Positions 34,862 to 43,257 of a DNA stretch of 64,000 nt are shown here, piece after piece. The stretch covers positions 62,001 to 126,000 of the forward strand of contig CAJUGC010000004.1 in assembly GCA_910585955.1 (NCBI GenBank), read 5' to 3'. The stretch is from an uncultured Christensenella sp. (GTDB taxonomy: Bacteria > Bacillota > Clostridia > Christensenellales > Pumilibacteraceae). Position 1 is the first letter of the stretch, and each line of letters starts with the position of its first letter. The position numbers and the translations under genes were made by a program. The notes beneath the pieces are model-generated. The model worked only from the letters and a program-made list of their open reading frames with translations. It made no database searches and was not told the origin of the DNA.

Positions 34862-36116
34862 ATTTATCTCCGAAAAGACCCGTAAAAAAATCGGGCCAAC
34901 TGACGGCGCACGCTTCGCCTCCGATAAGAGTTCCGCCCCTTTCGGACAGCGCCATCGCAACGCTCATGGACATAGCGATGCGGTGATCGCCGCACGAGTC
35001 GACCTCGCCGCCGCCGGGGATATAGCCGCGCCCGTATATTCTCATTCCGTCCGCCGTGCCCTCCACCTCCACGCCGAGCGCACGAAGAGCGTTTACCGTC
35101 GTTTCTATGCGGTCGGTTTCCTTTACTTTGAGTTCCGCCGCGTCTTTTATTACGCTCTCGCCCTCGCAAAGAGCCGTTAAAACGGCGATAGTCGGAAGCT
35201 CATCTATGAGCCGCGGGATAAGCTCGCCGCCCACCGTGACGGGCTTATATACCTTTCCGCGCACGGTTATATCGGCAGTTTGCTCCGCCGCGCCGCGCAC
35301 GTTTTCGATTTTTACTTCCGCCCCCATTGCTCTCAAGACCTCGAGAATGCCCGTGCGGGTCGGATTTATGCCTACGTTTTCGACGGTCGTTTTTCCGCCG
35401 TCAAGCCCCGCCGCAAACGCAAACGGATAGGCTGCGGACGAAATATCTCCGCACACATCTACGTCCGCCGAGTGAAGTTTGTTTCCGCCCTCGACGGTGA
35501 CGTTTTTGCCGTCAACCGAAATTTTCGCGCCCATGGAGGCGAGCATTCTTTCGGTGTGATCGCGCGAGACGACCTTTTCGCGCACAGTGGTTTTGCCGCT
35601 TGCCATAAGCCCCGCAAGAAGCACGGCGCTCTTTACCTGCGCCGAATTTACCGGCATATCGTAGTCTATGCCTCGTAGCTTCGCGCCCGTTATCGAAAGC
35701 GGAGCGCAACCGTTCGATCCGCTTATCTTTGCGCCCATGAGAGAGAGCGGCGCAATTACTCTGTTCATCGGTCTGAGCGACAGACTTTCGTCTCCCTTGA
35801 TCGTAAAGCGACCTTCGACGGGCGCAAGCAAACCGCCGAGAAGCCGCATGGTCGTACCCGAGTTGCCGGCGTCGAGCATAGCCGACTTTTCGGTAATACC
35901 GCCCTTTACTATACGAATGCTTTTGCCCACTTCTATTTCGGCTCCGAGTCTGCGCATACAGTCTATCGTAGACAGGCAGTCGGCGGAAATGAGCGGATTC
36001 CGTATTTCGGCGCGGTCTGCAAAAGCCGCGTTGAACATGACGGCTCTGTGCGTGACGCTCTTGTCGGGCTTGCAGATTATTCGGCGGTCGAACGCTTTTA
36101 CAGGTTTGATATCCAC
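34854..36116 (-). CDS. aroA: 3-phosphoshikimate 1-carboxyvinyltransferase (EPSP synthase)
   Basis: AroA joins phosphoenolpyruvate to shikimate-3-phosphate. This 420-residue enzyme has the KSVTHRAVMF substrate segment, GNSGTTMRLLGG, SAQVKSA, SRDHTERM, NPTRTG and the C-terminal CGDHRIAMS. The combination RDHTE, SAQ.K and NPTR matches the class II EPSP synthases described for many Gram-positive bacteria, although GDES replaces the usual GDKS. The start is GTG (36114-36116) with AGGAG eight bases upstream and overlaps aroB by 19 bases. Confidence 0.93.
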   Translation of the reverse strand: MDIKPVKAFDRRIICKPDKSVTHRAVMFNAAFADRAEIRNPLISADCLSTIDCMRRLGAEIEVGKSIRIVKGGITEKSAMLDAGNSGTTMRLLGGLLAPVEGRFTIKGDESLSLRPMNRVIAPLSLMGAKISGSNGCAPLSITGAKLRGIDYDMPVNSAQVKSAVLLAGLMASGKTTVREKVVSRDHTERMLASMGAKISVDGKNVTVEGGNKLHSADVDVCGDISSAAYPFAFAAGLDGGKTTVENVGINPTRTGILEVLRAMGAEVKIENVRGAAEQTADITVRGKVYKPVTVGGELIPRLIDELPTIAVLTALCEGESVIKDAAELKVKETDRIETTVNALRALGVEVEGTADGMRIYGRGYIPGGGEVDSCGDHRIAMSMSVAMALSERGGTLIGGEACAVSWPDFFTGLFGDKYV

Positions 36117-37105
36117 TCGTCCAACTCCTTTGCAAGCTCCTCTTTGGCAAGATACACTTCGCTCGTTCTATGATTTTCGGCGAGCATCAAGGAAATTTTA
36201 CCGCCGACGTTTTTCTTGTCGGCTTGCGCCGCTTCGGCAACCTTTTCGCCGCCGTAAGACGAAATCAGCCTTTTAAAGTTCGGCGCGAGCTTTTCCGCTT
36301 CGCCCCTTATAAAGTCTGCCGTCCCGCCGCTTATCTTACCGAGCGCCTTTCCCACGCCCGATTCGGCGGCAAGTCCGACTGCCACATACTCGCCGTGACT
36401 CAATCGATGATCATCGAGATATTCGAGCGCGTGACCCACGGTGTGTCCGAGATTGAGAATTTTCCGCTTGCCGCCCTCTTTGAAGTCCTCGTTTACCACG
36501 CTTTCCTTAAAGCGGGCACAGGCGCTTACAAACGGATAATAATCTGTCTCGGCGTCCTTTTTTTCGCTTAGCGCGTTCCACTCCGCTTGCGCAGTCTCGT
36601 CCAAAAGAGCGGTTTTGAATCCCTCTCCCAATCCGCAGAGAATTTCTCTTTTCGGAAGCGTCTTTATAAAGTCCGTGCAAATACGGACTTTTTTTGGAAG
36701 ATGGAACGCTCCCACCATATTTTTATAGCCCTTTAAATCCACTCCCGTCTTACCGCCTATAGAGGAATCGAGTTGAGCAAGGAGAGTCGTAGGCACGTTT
36801 ATCCACTCTACGCCGCGCATATAGACAGCCGCCGCAAAACCGCCGAGATCGCCTACAACGCCGCCGCCGACGGCGACAAGCGCGCTCTTCCTGTCGAGAC
36901 GCGCCGTTGCCATTTCGGCAAGCACCCGCCCCGCGTTTTCGAGCGTCTTAAAATCCTCGCCGTGCTCCGTAACGCAGACGTGCGCCGCAGAGCCGAACAG
37001 CGACGGATAGAGGGAATACACATTGTCGTCCGTAAGAACGAACTTTCCCTTCAGCAGTTCGTATATATCGCCGAAAGAGCGGGTCATGTGGATTTCAGAG
37101 TTCAT
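36098..37105 (-). CDS. aroB: 3-dehydroquinate synthase
   Basis: AroB closes the ring in the second pathway step, using NAD and a metal. In the 335-residue product one sees VAVGGGVVGDLGGFAA, NVPTTLLAQLDSSIGGKTGVD, GLGEGFKTA and the metal-binding NLGHTVGHALEY with HGEYVAVGL. The start ATG at 37103-37105 overlaps the aroC stop as ATGA. The frame remains open 52 codons upstream, but that part is an antisense-like, Cys/Arg-rich reading of aroC and I rejected it. A start six codons later is also possible. Confidence 0.93.
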   Translation of the reverse strand: MNSEIHMTRSFGDIYELLKGKFVLTDDNVYSLYPSLFGSAAHVCVTEHGEDFKTLENAGRVLAEMATARLDRKSALVAVGGGVVGDLGGFAAAVYMRGVEWINVPTTLLAQLDSSIGGKTGVDLKGYKNMVGAFHLPKKVRICTDFIKTLPKREILCGLGEGFKTALLDETAQAEWNALSEKKDAETDYYPFVSACARFKESVVNEDFKEGGKRKILNLGHTVGHALEYLDDHRLSHGEYVAVGLAAESGVGKALGKISGGTADFIRGEAEKLAPNFKRLISSYGGEKVAEAAQADKKNVGGKISLMLAENHRTSEVYLAKEELAKELDEWISNL

Positions 37106-38262
37106 TTTTTCAGCCTTATCGTTTTTGCACGCAAACGCAGTCTGCCGACCGCCTCGCGAACATCGTCCATTGTGTCGCCGCCCGTTACTCGCAGAAGTTC
37201 GTCCGCAAGAACGCACGCAACCGCATTTTCGAGTACAACCGCCGCCGCAGGCACGGCGCACACGTCGCTGCGCTCGCCGTCCGCAATCGTCGCTTCACCG
37301 CTTCTTATATCCACCGTACATAGCCCGCTTTTGAGCGTCGGAATAGGCTTCATGACGGCGCGCAATACTATCTGCTCCCCGTTGGACATTCCGCCCTCTA
37401 TGCCGCCCGCATGGTTGGTCTTACGCTCGTACCCGTCGCCGTGCGGATATATCTCGTCGCCCGTCTCGCTTCCTTTGAGACTGCCGCGGGCATAGTCGCC
37501 GACCTCGACCGCTTTTATTGCCTGCACTCCGAGCGCGGCGCCCGCAAGCAGACCGTCGAGCCGTCTGTCGCTTTGGACGTAACTGCCGACGCAAGCGGGG
37601 AAACCGTCTACTACTACTTCTATTTCGCCTCCGAGCGTATCTCCGCGGCTCTTTGCGTCGTCTATCGCCTCACGCATTTTTTTTGCCGCTTCGCCGTCCA
37701 TGGAGCGCACGTCGCACCCGTCAGCGACTTTTATAAGTTCTTTTGCAGTATAGCTCTTGTCCTCGGCGCGCACGTCGCCTATCCTTAAAACGTGCGAGCC
37801 TATTTCGACGCCTACGGTTTTTAAGAGCGCTCTGCATACCGCTCCCACGCCTACGCGAGCCGCAGTCTCGCGCGCCGACGAGCGTTCCAAGACGTTTCTC
37901 GCGTCGTCGAAACCGTATTTTTTACAGCCCACGAAATCCGCGTGTCCGGGACGAACCGCCGTCACTTTGCGCCTTTCTGAAACGTCTTCGAAAGCGCCCA
38001 TCACGTCCGTCCATGCCTCATGGTCGCGGTTGCGAATGAGAAAGGCGACGGGCGAACCGAGCGTCTTGCCGCCGCGGACTCCCGCTATGAATTCGGCTTT
38101 ATCGCTCTCTATCTTCATTCTGCCGCCCCTGCCGTAGCCTGCCTGTCTGCGGGCAAGCTCGCCGTTTATTTCCGCTTCGTCGAGAACCAAACCCGACGGC
38201 AATCCCTCGATGATGGCGCATAACGCTTTTCCGTGCGATTCTCCCGCCGTCAGGTATCTCAT
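37102..38262 (-). CDS. aroC: Chorismate synthase
   Basis: AroC makes chorismate from EPSP with reduced FMN. The 386-residue product has the N-terminal TAGESHGKALCAIIEGLPSG, GRMKIESD, the RPGHADFVGCKKYGFDDARNVLERSSARETA region quoted by its RPGHAD and SSARETA ends, and NHAGGIEGGMSNG. ATGA overlaps couple it with tyrA upstream and aroB downstream. Confidence 0.95.
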   Translation of the reverse strand: MRYLTAGESHGKALCAIIEGLPSGLVLDEAEINGELARRQAGYGRGGRMKIESDKAEFIAGVRGGKTLGSPVAFLIRNRDHEAWTDVMGAFEDVSERRKVTAVRPGHADFVGCKKYGFDDARNVLERSSARETAARVGVGAVCRALLKTVGVEIGSHVLRIGDVRAEDKSYTAKELIKVADGCDVRSMDGEAAKKMREAIDDAKSRGDTLGGEIEVVVDGFPACVGSYVQSDRRLDGLLAGAALGVQAIKAVEVGDYARGSLKGSETGDEIYPHGDGYERKTNHAGGIEGGMSNGEQIVLRAVMKPIPTLKSGLCTVDIRSGEATIADGERSDVCAVPAAAVVLENAVACVLADELLRVTGGDTMDDVREAVGRLRLRAKTIRLKK

Positions 38263-39281
38263 ATATAGTCGTTCTCCTTCAGAAGTTCCTTAGCCTGTTC
38301 GTAATCGGAAAGCTTGCGAAAACCGAGGCGCAGCGCTCCGCCCACGCCCTCGCGTGAATTATCTATTCGTATGCTTTTTAAATCAAGTCCGCGCTTTCCG
38401 ATAAGCGTAGCGATCTTTCCGACCGCGCCCACCTCGTCGCGTACGGGAACATAGATCTCGTACTCGCTTCTGTAACGTCTGCCCGTCATCAGGCCGTCTC
38501 TTCTTCTCCTGCCGTCCGAGAAATACGCGCGCACCCTCACGCCGTTGTCCTCTTCTATATAGGCGCGTAACTTTTTGAACTCGGCTTCGAACGCGTCCAT
38601 GGATTTCAAGACGTTCTCGCGATTGGCTTTCGAAACGGCAAGCCAAAAGTCCGGTGCGCTCGAAGCTATGCGGGTCGTATCGAGAAAGCCGCCGGAGGCA
38701 AGCTCGCCGTAGTTGTCTCTTTTGGCAAGCACCGTGTTGACGAGCGCATAAGCAACCATGTGCGGCAAGTGACTGACCTCCGCAACCGCTCTGTCGTGCT
38801 CCTCGCTCGTCATGTATACGGGGCGCGCGCCCGTCTCTGCGACCGCTTGCGCAACCGTCTTGACATCCTCGCTGTCTTTATCTCCCGTGAGGATCCAAAA
38901 CGCGTTTTCGAACATCTCCTTAAACGCCGCCCGAGCGCCGCTCTGCTCGCTGCCCGCCATGGGATGACCGCCGACAAATCGTGCGGGCATATCGGAAAAA
39001 CAGCCCTTAACGGAAGCTGTGTCGGTTATGACGGCGTCGTCGCCGACGACGAGCGCGACCTGACGTACCGTGCGCTCCACCGCGCTTATCGGCACGCAGA
39101 CGAATACGATCTTCGCTCCGCGCAGGCTCGCAAGCCCCTGTTCGCTTATTATGTCGTTTTCGAGACAGTAAGCGACTGTTTCGCGATTGCTGTCAACGCC
39201 GGATATAACGTACTTTCCATGAAGCGCACGGGCTATCGAACAGCCGATAAGCCCCAAACCGACTACGCCTATTTTTTCCAT
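38259..39281 (-). CDS. tyrA: Prephenate dehydrogenase
   Basis: TyrA converts prephenate to 4-hydroxyphenylpyruvate for tyrosine. The 340-residue protein has a Rossmann motif VVGLGLIGCSIARAL, the DTASVKG segment, GGHPMAGSE, and the helical EVSHLPHMVAYAL with catalytic His. Residues from about 270 form an ACT-like regulatory domain (IYVPVRDEVGAVGKIATLIG), so tyrosine feedback is likely. GGAGAACGCAA precedes the start, 21 bases after the DUF2207 gene. Confidence 0.92.
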   Translation of the reverse strand: MEKIGVVGLGLIGCSIARALHGKYVISGVDSNRETVAYCLENDIISEQGLASLRGAKIVFVCVPISAVERTVRQVALVVGDDAVITDTASVKGCFSDMPARFVGGHPMAGSEQSGARAAFKEMFENAFWILTGDKDSEDVKTVAQAVAETGARPVYMTSEEHDRAVAEVSHLPHMVAYALVNTVLAKRDNYGELASGGFLDTTRIASSAPDFWLAVSKANRENVLKSMDAFEAEFKKLRAYIEEDNGVRVRAYFSDGRRRRDGLMTGRRYRSEYEIYVPVRDEVGAVGKIATLIGKRGLDLKSIRIDNSREGVGGALRLGFRKLSDYEQAKELLKENDYI

Positions 39282-39302
39282 TTGCGTTCTCCTATAGTGT
39301 TC

Positions 39303-41225
39303 TTACCAACGAGACGATCCGCCGCCGCCGAAGCCGCCGCCCGAAAAGCCTCCTCCGCTTCCGCCCGAAAAACCGCCGCCGCCTGACGAACCGCTACTGC
39401 TCGGACGAGAGGACATGACTTGTCTGCAACGATTGTTCGTGCTGTTGTATATCCTGTTGAAGTATGCGATAGCGAATACGTCGCCCACGCCCATTCTGTA
39501 GTACGAAGGCGGCTCTATCGTAAGTCCTTCGAACTTATCCTGCCAAATCTTCGACACGCCGAGCACATTCGCATAAGGAAGTATATCGTAATAATACTGC
39601 GGATCTTCTTTCAAAAGAAGCTCGAGCTTATCTTTTTCCGCAAGGCGCAAAAAGTCTCTGAAACCGATAAGTTCGCCGAGCTTATCGTTGTAATACTTCG
39701 TCCTGCGAGCAAGGAACGGCGCGACGAGAGCCGTAAGCGCACAGAATATGCCTACGGGAATCTTTTGCCAAAGCGACAGCACATCGCTCGGCAAAATGAC
39801 GAGAAGCAGCGTTGTCGATACCGCGGCAAGCAACAGATAACAGACGAATACGCCTATGCGGATCGAACTTCTCATTTTGAAATAGTTATGCTTTAAATAC
39901 GTCCCTATAAGGTATAGCAAGACGGCGGGCACGAAAGCGAACGCTCCCATAGCCGAGAGCCAACCGTATGCGGAAATACCGAAGTAACCGAAAAATACGA
40001 ACGCCGTCGCCACAAGCGCCGAAAGCGCCGCAAACACGAGCGCGAGCGTGTTATACGAATTCTCGTACAACTTGCCCTTGCGCGACTCGTTGGAAACTGC
40101 GGACTGCGCGGCGTTTATATGTCTGTAGAAATTATTTTCGAGATAGGACAGCATGACATACTTTTCGCCCGTCTCCTCGTCGTCCTCGGCGAGAGCGAAC
40201 AACTTTCGGAACAGATGCTTTTCGTAAGCGGGCGCCAGATCGTCGAGCGGCTTTTTGTAGATGAAGCGAGTGTCGCCCTTTACGTCCTCTATTTCGAGAC
40301 AGCCCTTAGACGCCCAGAAGAAAATGAGCGAGGTGACGTCCTCTGCCGAGCATGAATTGTCTATGAGCACTCCGACTTCCGCAGGAGAAAGTTCCCTGCC
40401 GTTGTTACCCTTAGGAGGATAGAAGTTTACCACCGCAAGCGGCTTGGGCTGTCTGCTCTTCAAAAACCATACGACAGCCGTCGTACCGAAAAGCGCAATG
40501 CCGACTATCCAAGCGACGAGCGCGAAAACGTCGAGAGGCTTTTTCAAAGTTCCGTCGGGAAGAGAGACGTCGAGCGTAAGTCCCTCGAAGGGCATAAGTC
40601 CGCCGTCGCCGTTAAGCGAAATGTCGATCCTCTTTCTATCGGAAGAAAAAGCAACAGAAGCTCTGTCCTTGTCGCCGCTTTCTCCTTTCTTGCCGACGTA
40701 GACGAAAGCCTCTTCGGACTCCTCGACCGCCGCGGGAAGAGCGACGGAAACCGAAACTTTTTCGAGCGCCATGTTATAGCCCGTGCCTATGAAGTTGTAG
40801 TAAAGCCTGTCGCCTATATCGCCGGGAATCGTGACCGTGTACTTTATTATATAGCTCTTTTCGTAGTTTACATAGGTCTTATACTCCGAACCTATGCGCA
40901 CGGCAAGATATCCTCCGTCGTGCGAAAACTCCGCGTCGTCTCCGTCTACGGATATATTCGTGTATCTCTCGCCCGAATTCGTCGGAAGATAACGATAAAA
41001 GCCGTGAGAACGAAGCCTGTAGTATATGGTCATGTTTTCCGTGACGTCTATCGTATAGTCGTCGTTTACAATCGCAGAAACATTCATGGAGCGCGTGACG
41101 TAACCGTCATCTGCCGTAAGCGTATCGTCTCCGATAAATTCGCAACCTACGGAAAAGACCGCGATCAAAGCGAAAACCGCCGCAGCCGTCGCGACAAAAA
41201 GAGTTTTTCTCAATCTGCCAATCAT
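39303..41225 (-). CDS. DUF2207 family membrane protein
   Basis: A 640-residue membrane protein: signal or anchor at the N-terminus (about 8-28, with a Cys in VGCEF that could be a lipobox), an extracytoplasmic beta-rich DUF2207 domain (YVTRSMNVSAIVNDDYTIDV onwards, to about 235), a transmembrane segment (about 245-265), a cytoplasmic part, three or four further membrane segments (about 400-520) and a Gly/Ser-rich tail (SGGSGGGFSGGG). DUF2207 and LemA genes are neighbours in many bacteria; here lemA ends four bases upstream. Function is unknown, with envelope roles suspected. Linkage to tyrA/aro is probably only transcriptional. Confidence 0.88.
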   Translation of the reverse strand: MIGRLRKTLFVATAAAVFALIAVFSVGCEFIGDDTLTADDGYVTRSMNVSAIVNDDYTIDVTENMTIYYRLRSHGFYRYLPTNSGERYTNISVDGDDAEFSHDGGYLAVRIGSEYKTYVNYEKSYIIKYTVTIPGDIGDRLYYNFIGTGYNMALEKVSVSVALPAAVEESEEAFVYVGKKGESGDKDRASVAFSSDRKRIDISLNGDGGLMPFEGLTLDVSLPDGTLKKPLDVFALVAWIVGIALFGTTAVVWFLKSRQPKPLAVVNFYPPKGNNGRELSPAEVGVLIDNSCSAEDVTSLIFFWASKGCLEIEDVKGDTRFIYKKPLDDLAPAYEKHLFRKLFALAEDDEETGEKYVMLSYLENNFYRHINAAQSAVSNESRKGKLYENSYNTLALVFAALSALVATAFVFFGYFGISAYGWLSAMGAFAFVPAVLLYLIGTYLKHNYFKMRSSIRIGVFVCYLLLAAVSTTLLLVILPSDVLSLWQKIPVGIFCALTALVAPFLARRTKYYNDKLGELIGFRDFLRLAEKDKLELLLKEDPQYYYDILPYANVLGVSKIWQDKFEGLTIEPPSYYRMGVGDVFAIAYFNRIYNSTNNRCRQVMSSRPSSSGSSGGGGFSGGSGGGFSGGGFGGGGSSRW

Positions 41226-41229
41226 TGTA

Positions 41230-41829
41230 TCAGAACTCCACTTTCACAGCCGAGCGCTCGGCCTCGGAATCAAGCTCGAAATACGGCTTTTTTGCAAGTC
41301 TCATTCTTCCTGCGACGATGCTCGACGGGAACACCATTATGGCGTTGTTGTACTCGCGCACGTTCGCATTATAATACTTGCGCGCATTCGCGAGATCGCC
41401 CTCGATATTTTTCAGCTGAGCAGACAGTTCGAGGAAATTTACGTTTGCTTTAAGGTCGGGATAGCGTTCGACCGTAAAGTTCATGAGCGTCTTGAGTTCG
41501 CTCGACAAAGCTTTCTCGGCAGCTATCTTCTCCTCGGGCGTTGCCGCCAGAGCCGCCGTGTTGCGCGCCTCTATGACTTTCGTCAGCGTGTCCTGCTCGT
41601 GAGCCGCATAGCCCTTGACGGTATTTACGAGATTGGGAATCAGATCGTATCTCTTTTTGAGATAGACGTCTATAGTAGACCAACTCTCCTCCGTGCGGTT
41701 GACCGTGCGCACAAGACCGTTTTTGAGACAGATGTAGACAATAAACAGAATGATTATCAACAGGGCGACTGCGCCTGCTACGATACCGCCTATTGCCACA
41801 CCCGAAAGCGCAAGCAGATTTGCATACAT
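41230..41829 (-). CDS. lemA: LemA family protein
   Basis: A 199-residue protein with an N-terminal transmembrane helix (about 10-35) and a helical LemA domain: NRTEESWSTIDVYLKKRYDLIPNLVNTVKGY with the R..L(I)PNLV signature, later NNAIMVFPSSIVA. LemA proteins are anchored helical bundles facing the envelope; their role is not established. GGAGGTAAC precedes the start. It is the first gene of the nine-gene run that ends with aroK. Confidence 0.92.
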   Translation of the reverse strand: MYANLLALSGVAIGGIVAGAVALLIIILFIVYICLKNGLVRTVNRTEESWSTIDVYLKKRYDLIPNLVNTVKGYAAHEQDTLTKVIEARNTAALAATPEEKIAAEKALSSELKTLMNFTVERYPDLKANVNFLELSAQLKNIEGDLANARKYYNANVREYNNAIMVFPSSIVAGRMRLAKKPYFELDSEAERSAVKVEF

Positions 41830-41864
41830 TACCTGTTACCTCCGTGATACAAGATTACAGTATA

Positions 41865-41893
41865 AGTATATCACATACCGCTGCGGAAATCAA
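41865..41893 (-). promoter_or_regulatory. Promoter of the lemA-DUF2207-tyrA-aro run
   Basis: Minus strand TTGATT (41888-41893), 17 bases, TATACT (41865-41870); a second TATACT lies at 41859-41864. I found no other clear promoter before aroK, so the nine genes may form one transcript. Confidence 0.7.
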
Positions 41894-42040
41894 CCGAAAA
41901 ATAATAAATATATAGGACATTCTCCCGAAGGATGATCTCCGACGCGCGCTATCATGCTTAATCAGCCGCAATAGGCGCGTCAAAGCAGACGATTTCCAAC
42001 TCCGCGTTTTTCAAACCTTTTAAGCAAAATTTTTCCGCAA

Positions 42041-42072
42041 AAAAAAGCAAACCGTTTCCGATCTGCTTTTTT
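42041..42072 (-). terminator. Terminator of cwlD
   Basis: AAAAAAGCA (42041-42049) pairs with TGCTTTTTT (42064-42072), T-rich on both strands. The region 41894-42040 shows no gene. Confidence 0.6.
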
Positions 42073-42111
42073 GATAATGCGATCATCGCCGCCGCTTGTC
42101 GCAAATATTTT

Positions 42112-42822
42112 TCAAGACGCAAGCGAAGTCGTAGTTATGCCCAAAATATTGTTTATCCCCGTGAAAATCGTGTAAGCTATTTTTTCCCGATACGAAGTGT
42201 CGAGAAGAAGCTTCTCGTCTTCGGGATTCGAGAGAAATCCGCACTCTATAAGAAGCGACGGCGTGCTCGAACACTGTAGTATATAGTAGTCTCCCTCATG
42301 CGCCGTGCGCGTACACGCTTCGAGATTTGTGTTGAGCGCGGCTTGCATTTTCTCCGCCATTGTCTTGCCCGTCTCGCTGCCCGGCGCATAAAATACCTGC
42401 GCGCCGCGAACATTCATGCGCGGATATTGATTTTGGTGAATACTGACGACGAGGTCGGCTTTTGCCTGTTCGATAATTTCCTTACGCGTCTGCATATCCT
42501 TCTGCTTCTTGTTCTTTGACGACAGTCCGTAAAGTCCGTCCGTGTTCTGTCGCGTCATGACGACTTTATAGCCGTTTTTTTGAAGCACGCGTTTGAGCTC
42601 GCGAGAGATCGCAAGATTTATGTCGCTCTCCTTCGTACCCGTATTAACGCCTTGCACTCCGCCGTCTATGCCGCCGTGACCCGCGTCTATGACTATCGTC
42701 TTGCCGAGCGGATCGGCGGAAGAAGAAATCGACAGCGGAAAGATCAGCAGGCATAAACTCACTACGGTTATGACAACGAGGGCAATGGCAACGAGAGTGT
42801 TTTTCTTTACGGAAAGAAACAT
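42112..42822 (-). CDS. cwlD: N-acetylmuramoyl-L-alanine amidase, CwlD-like
   Basis: A 236-residue zinc amidase (Amidase_3). An N-terminal signal anchor (about 8-32, TLVAIALVVITVVSLCLLIF) is followed by IVIDAGHGGIDGG with the first zinc His, the E in TKESDINLAI, VSIHQNQ with the second His, and the catalytic Glu in LLIECGFLSNPED. Size and single domain match CwlD, which prepares muramic lactam in spore cortex, so the host is probably a spore former. The ATG at 42820 has AAGGAG five bases upstream; the longer frame reads into a repeat. Other Amidase_3 enzymes cannot be excluded. Confidence 0.88.
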   Translation of the reverse strand: MFLSVKKNTLVAIALVVITVVSLCLLIFPLSISSSADPLGKTIVIDAGHGGIDGGVQGVNTGTKESDINLAISRELKRVLQKNGYKVVMTRQNTDGLYGLSSKNKKQKDMQTRKEIIEQAKADLVVSIHQNQYPRMNVRGAQVFYAPGSETGKTMAEKMQAALNTNLEACTRTAHEGDYYILQCSSTPSLLIECGFLSNPEDEKLLLDTSYREKIAYTIFTGINNILGITTTSLAS

Positions 42823-42840
42823 AGAGGCTCCTTTTATGCG

Positions 42841-43257
42841 AATCGAACAATTCGCAGAATGTTTGCGCCTTTTTCGGAAAAGGCGCCCCAAAAACACAAG
42901 AGGAGGGGAATTTTCGACTATTCCCCTCCTTCTTGACTACCACCCCTTTAAACGATTCAGGGCTTCGCCCTAAAAACCCTTTTTAAAGGTTTGGGATTGA
43001 TAAAGAAGTGACAACAGTCTTTTTTAAGAATACAATCCCCTCAGTCGCCTTCGGCGACAGCTCCCCCTACTACGGGGAGCCTTTCTTAAGGATAAGTATG
43101 TACGTCAGACGGCTTAGGCGCTCAATCACGCAAGAAGGCATAGTCGCGGGCAAGAGCAGGCAAACGGATTTTTGCGACGGGGAGTGTATTACATCGTACA
43201 TGACCCCGAGAAAAAATCCGTTTAACAAACTCTTGCACAATGAATATGCCTTCGAGT
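42841..43257. repeat. Composite intergenic repeat block upstream of cwlD
   Basis: No gene is seen. Order of modules: GCGCCTTTT/AAAAGGCGC hairpin (42866-42887); AGGAGGGGAAT/ATTCCCCTCCT hairpin (42901-42930); CCTTTAAA/TTTAAAGG module with inner GGGC/GCCC (about 42945-42989); R1 copy c (43033-43085, variable stem GTCGCC-ttc-GGCGAC); then the GGCTTAGGCG variant of the GATGCGAG module and a TTACATCGTACATGACC sequence near 43189. The first 130 bases are nearly identical to 47832-47965. Confidence 0.8.

Noticed and set aside
36098..37261. N-terminal extension of aroB (52 codons, Cys/Arg-rich)
   Set aside because: It is the out-of-frame reading of aroC; a normal AroB N-terminus begins at 37105 with an ATGA overlap.
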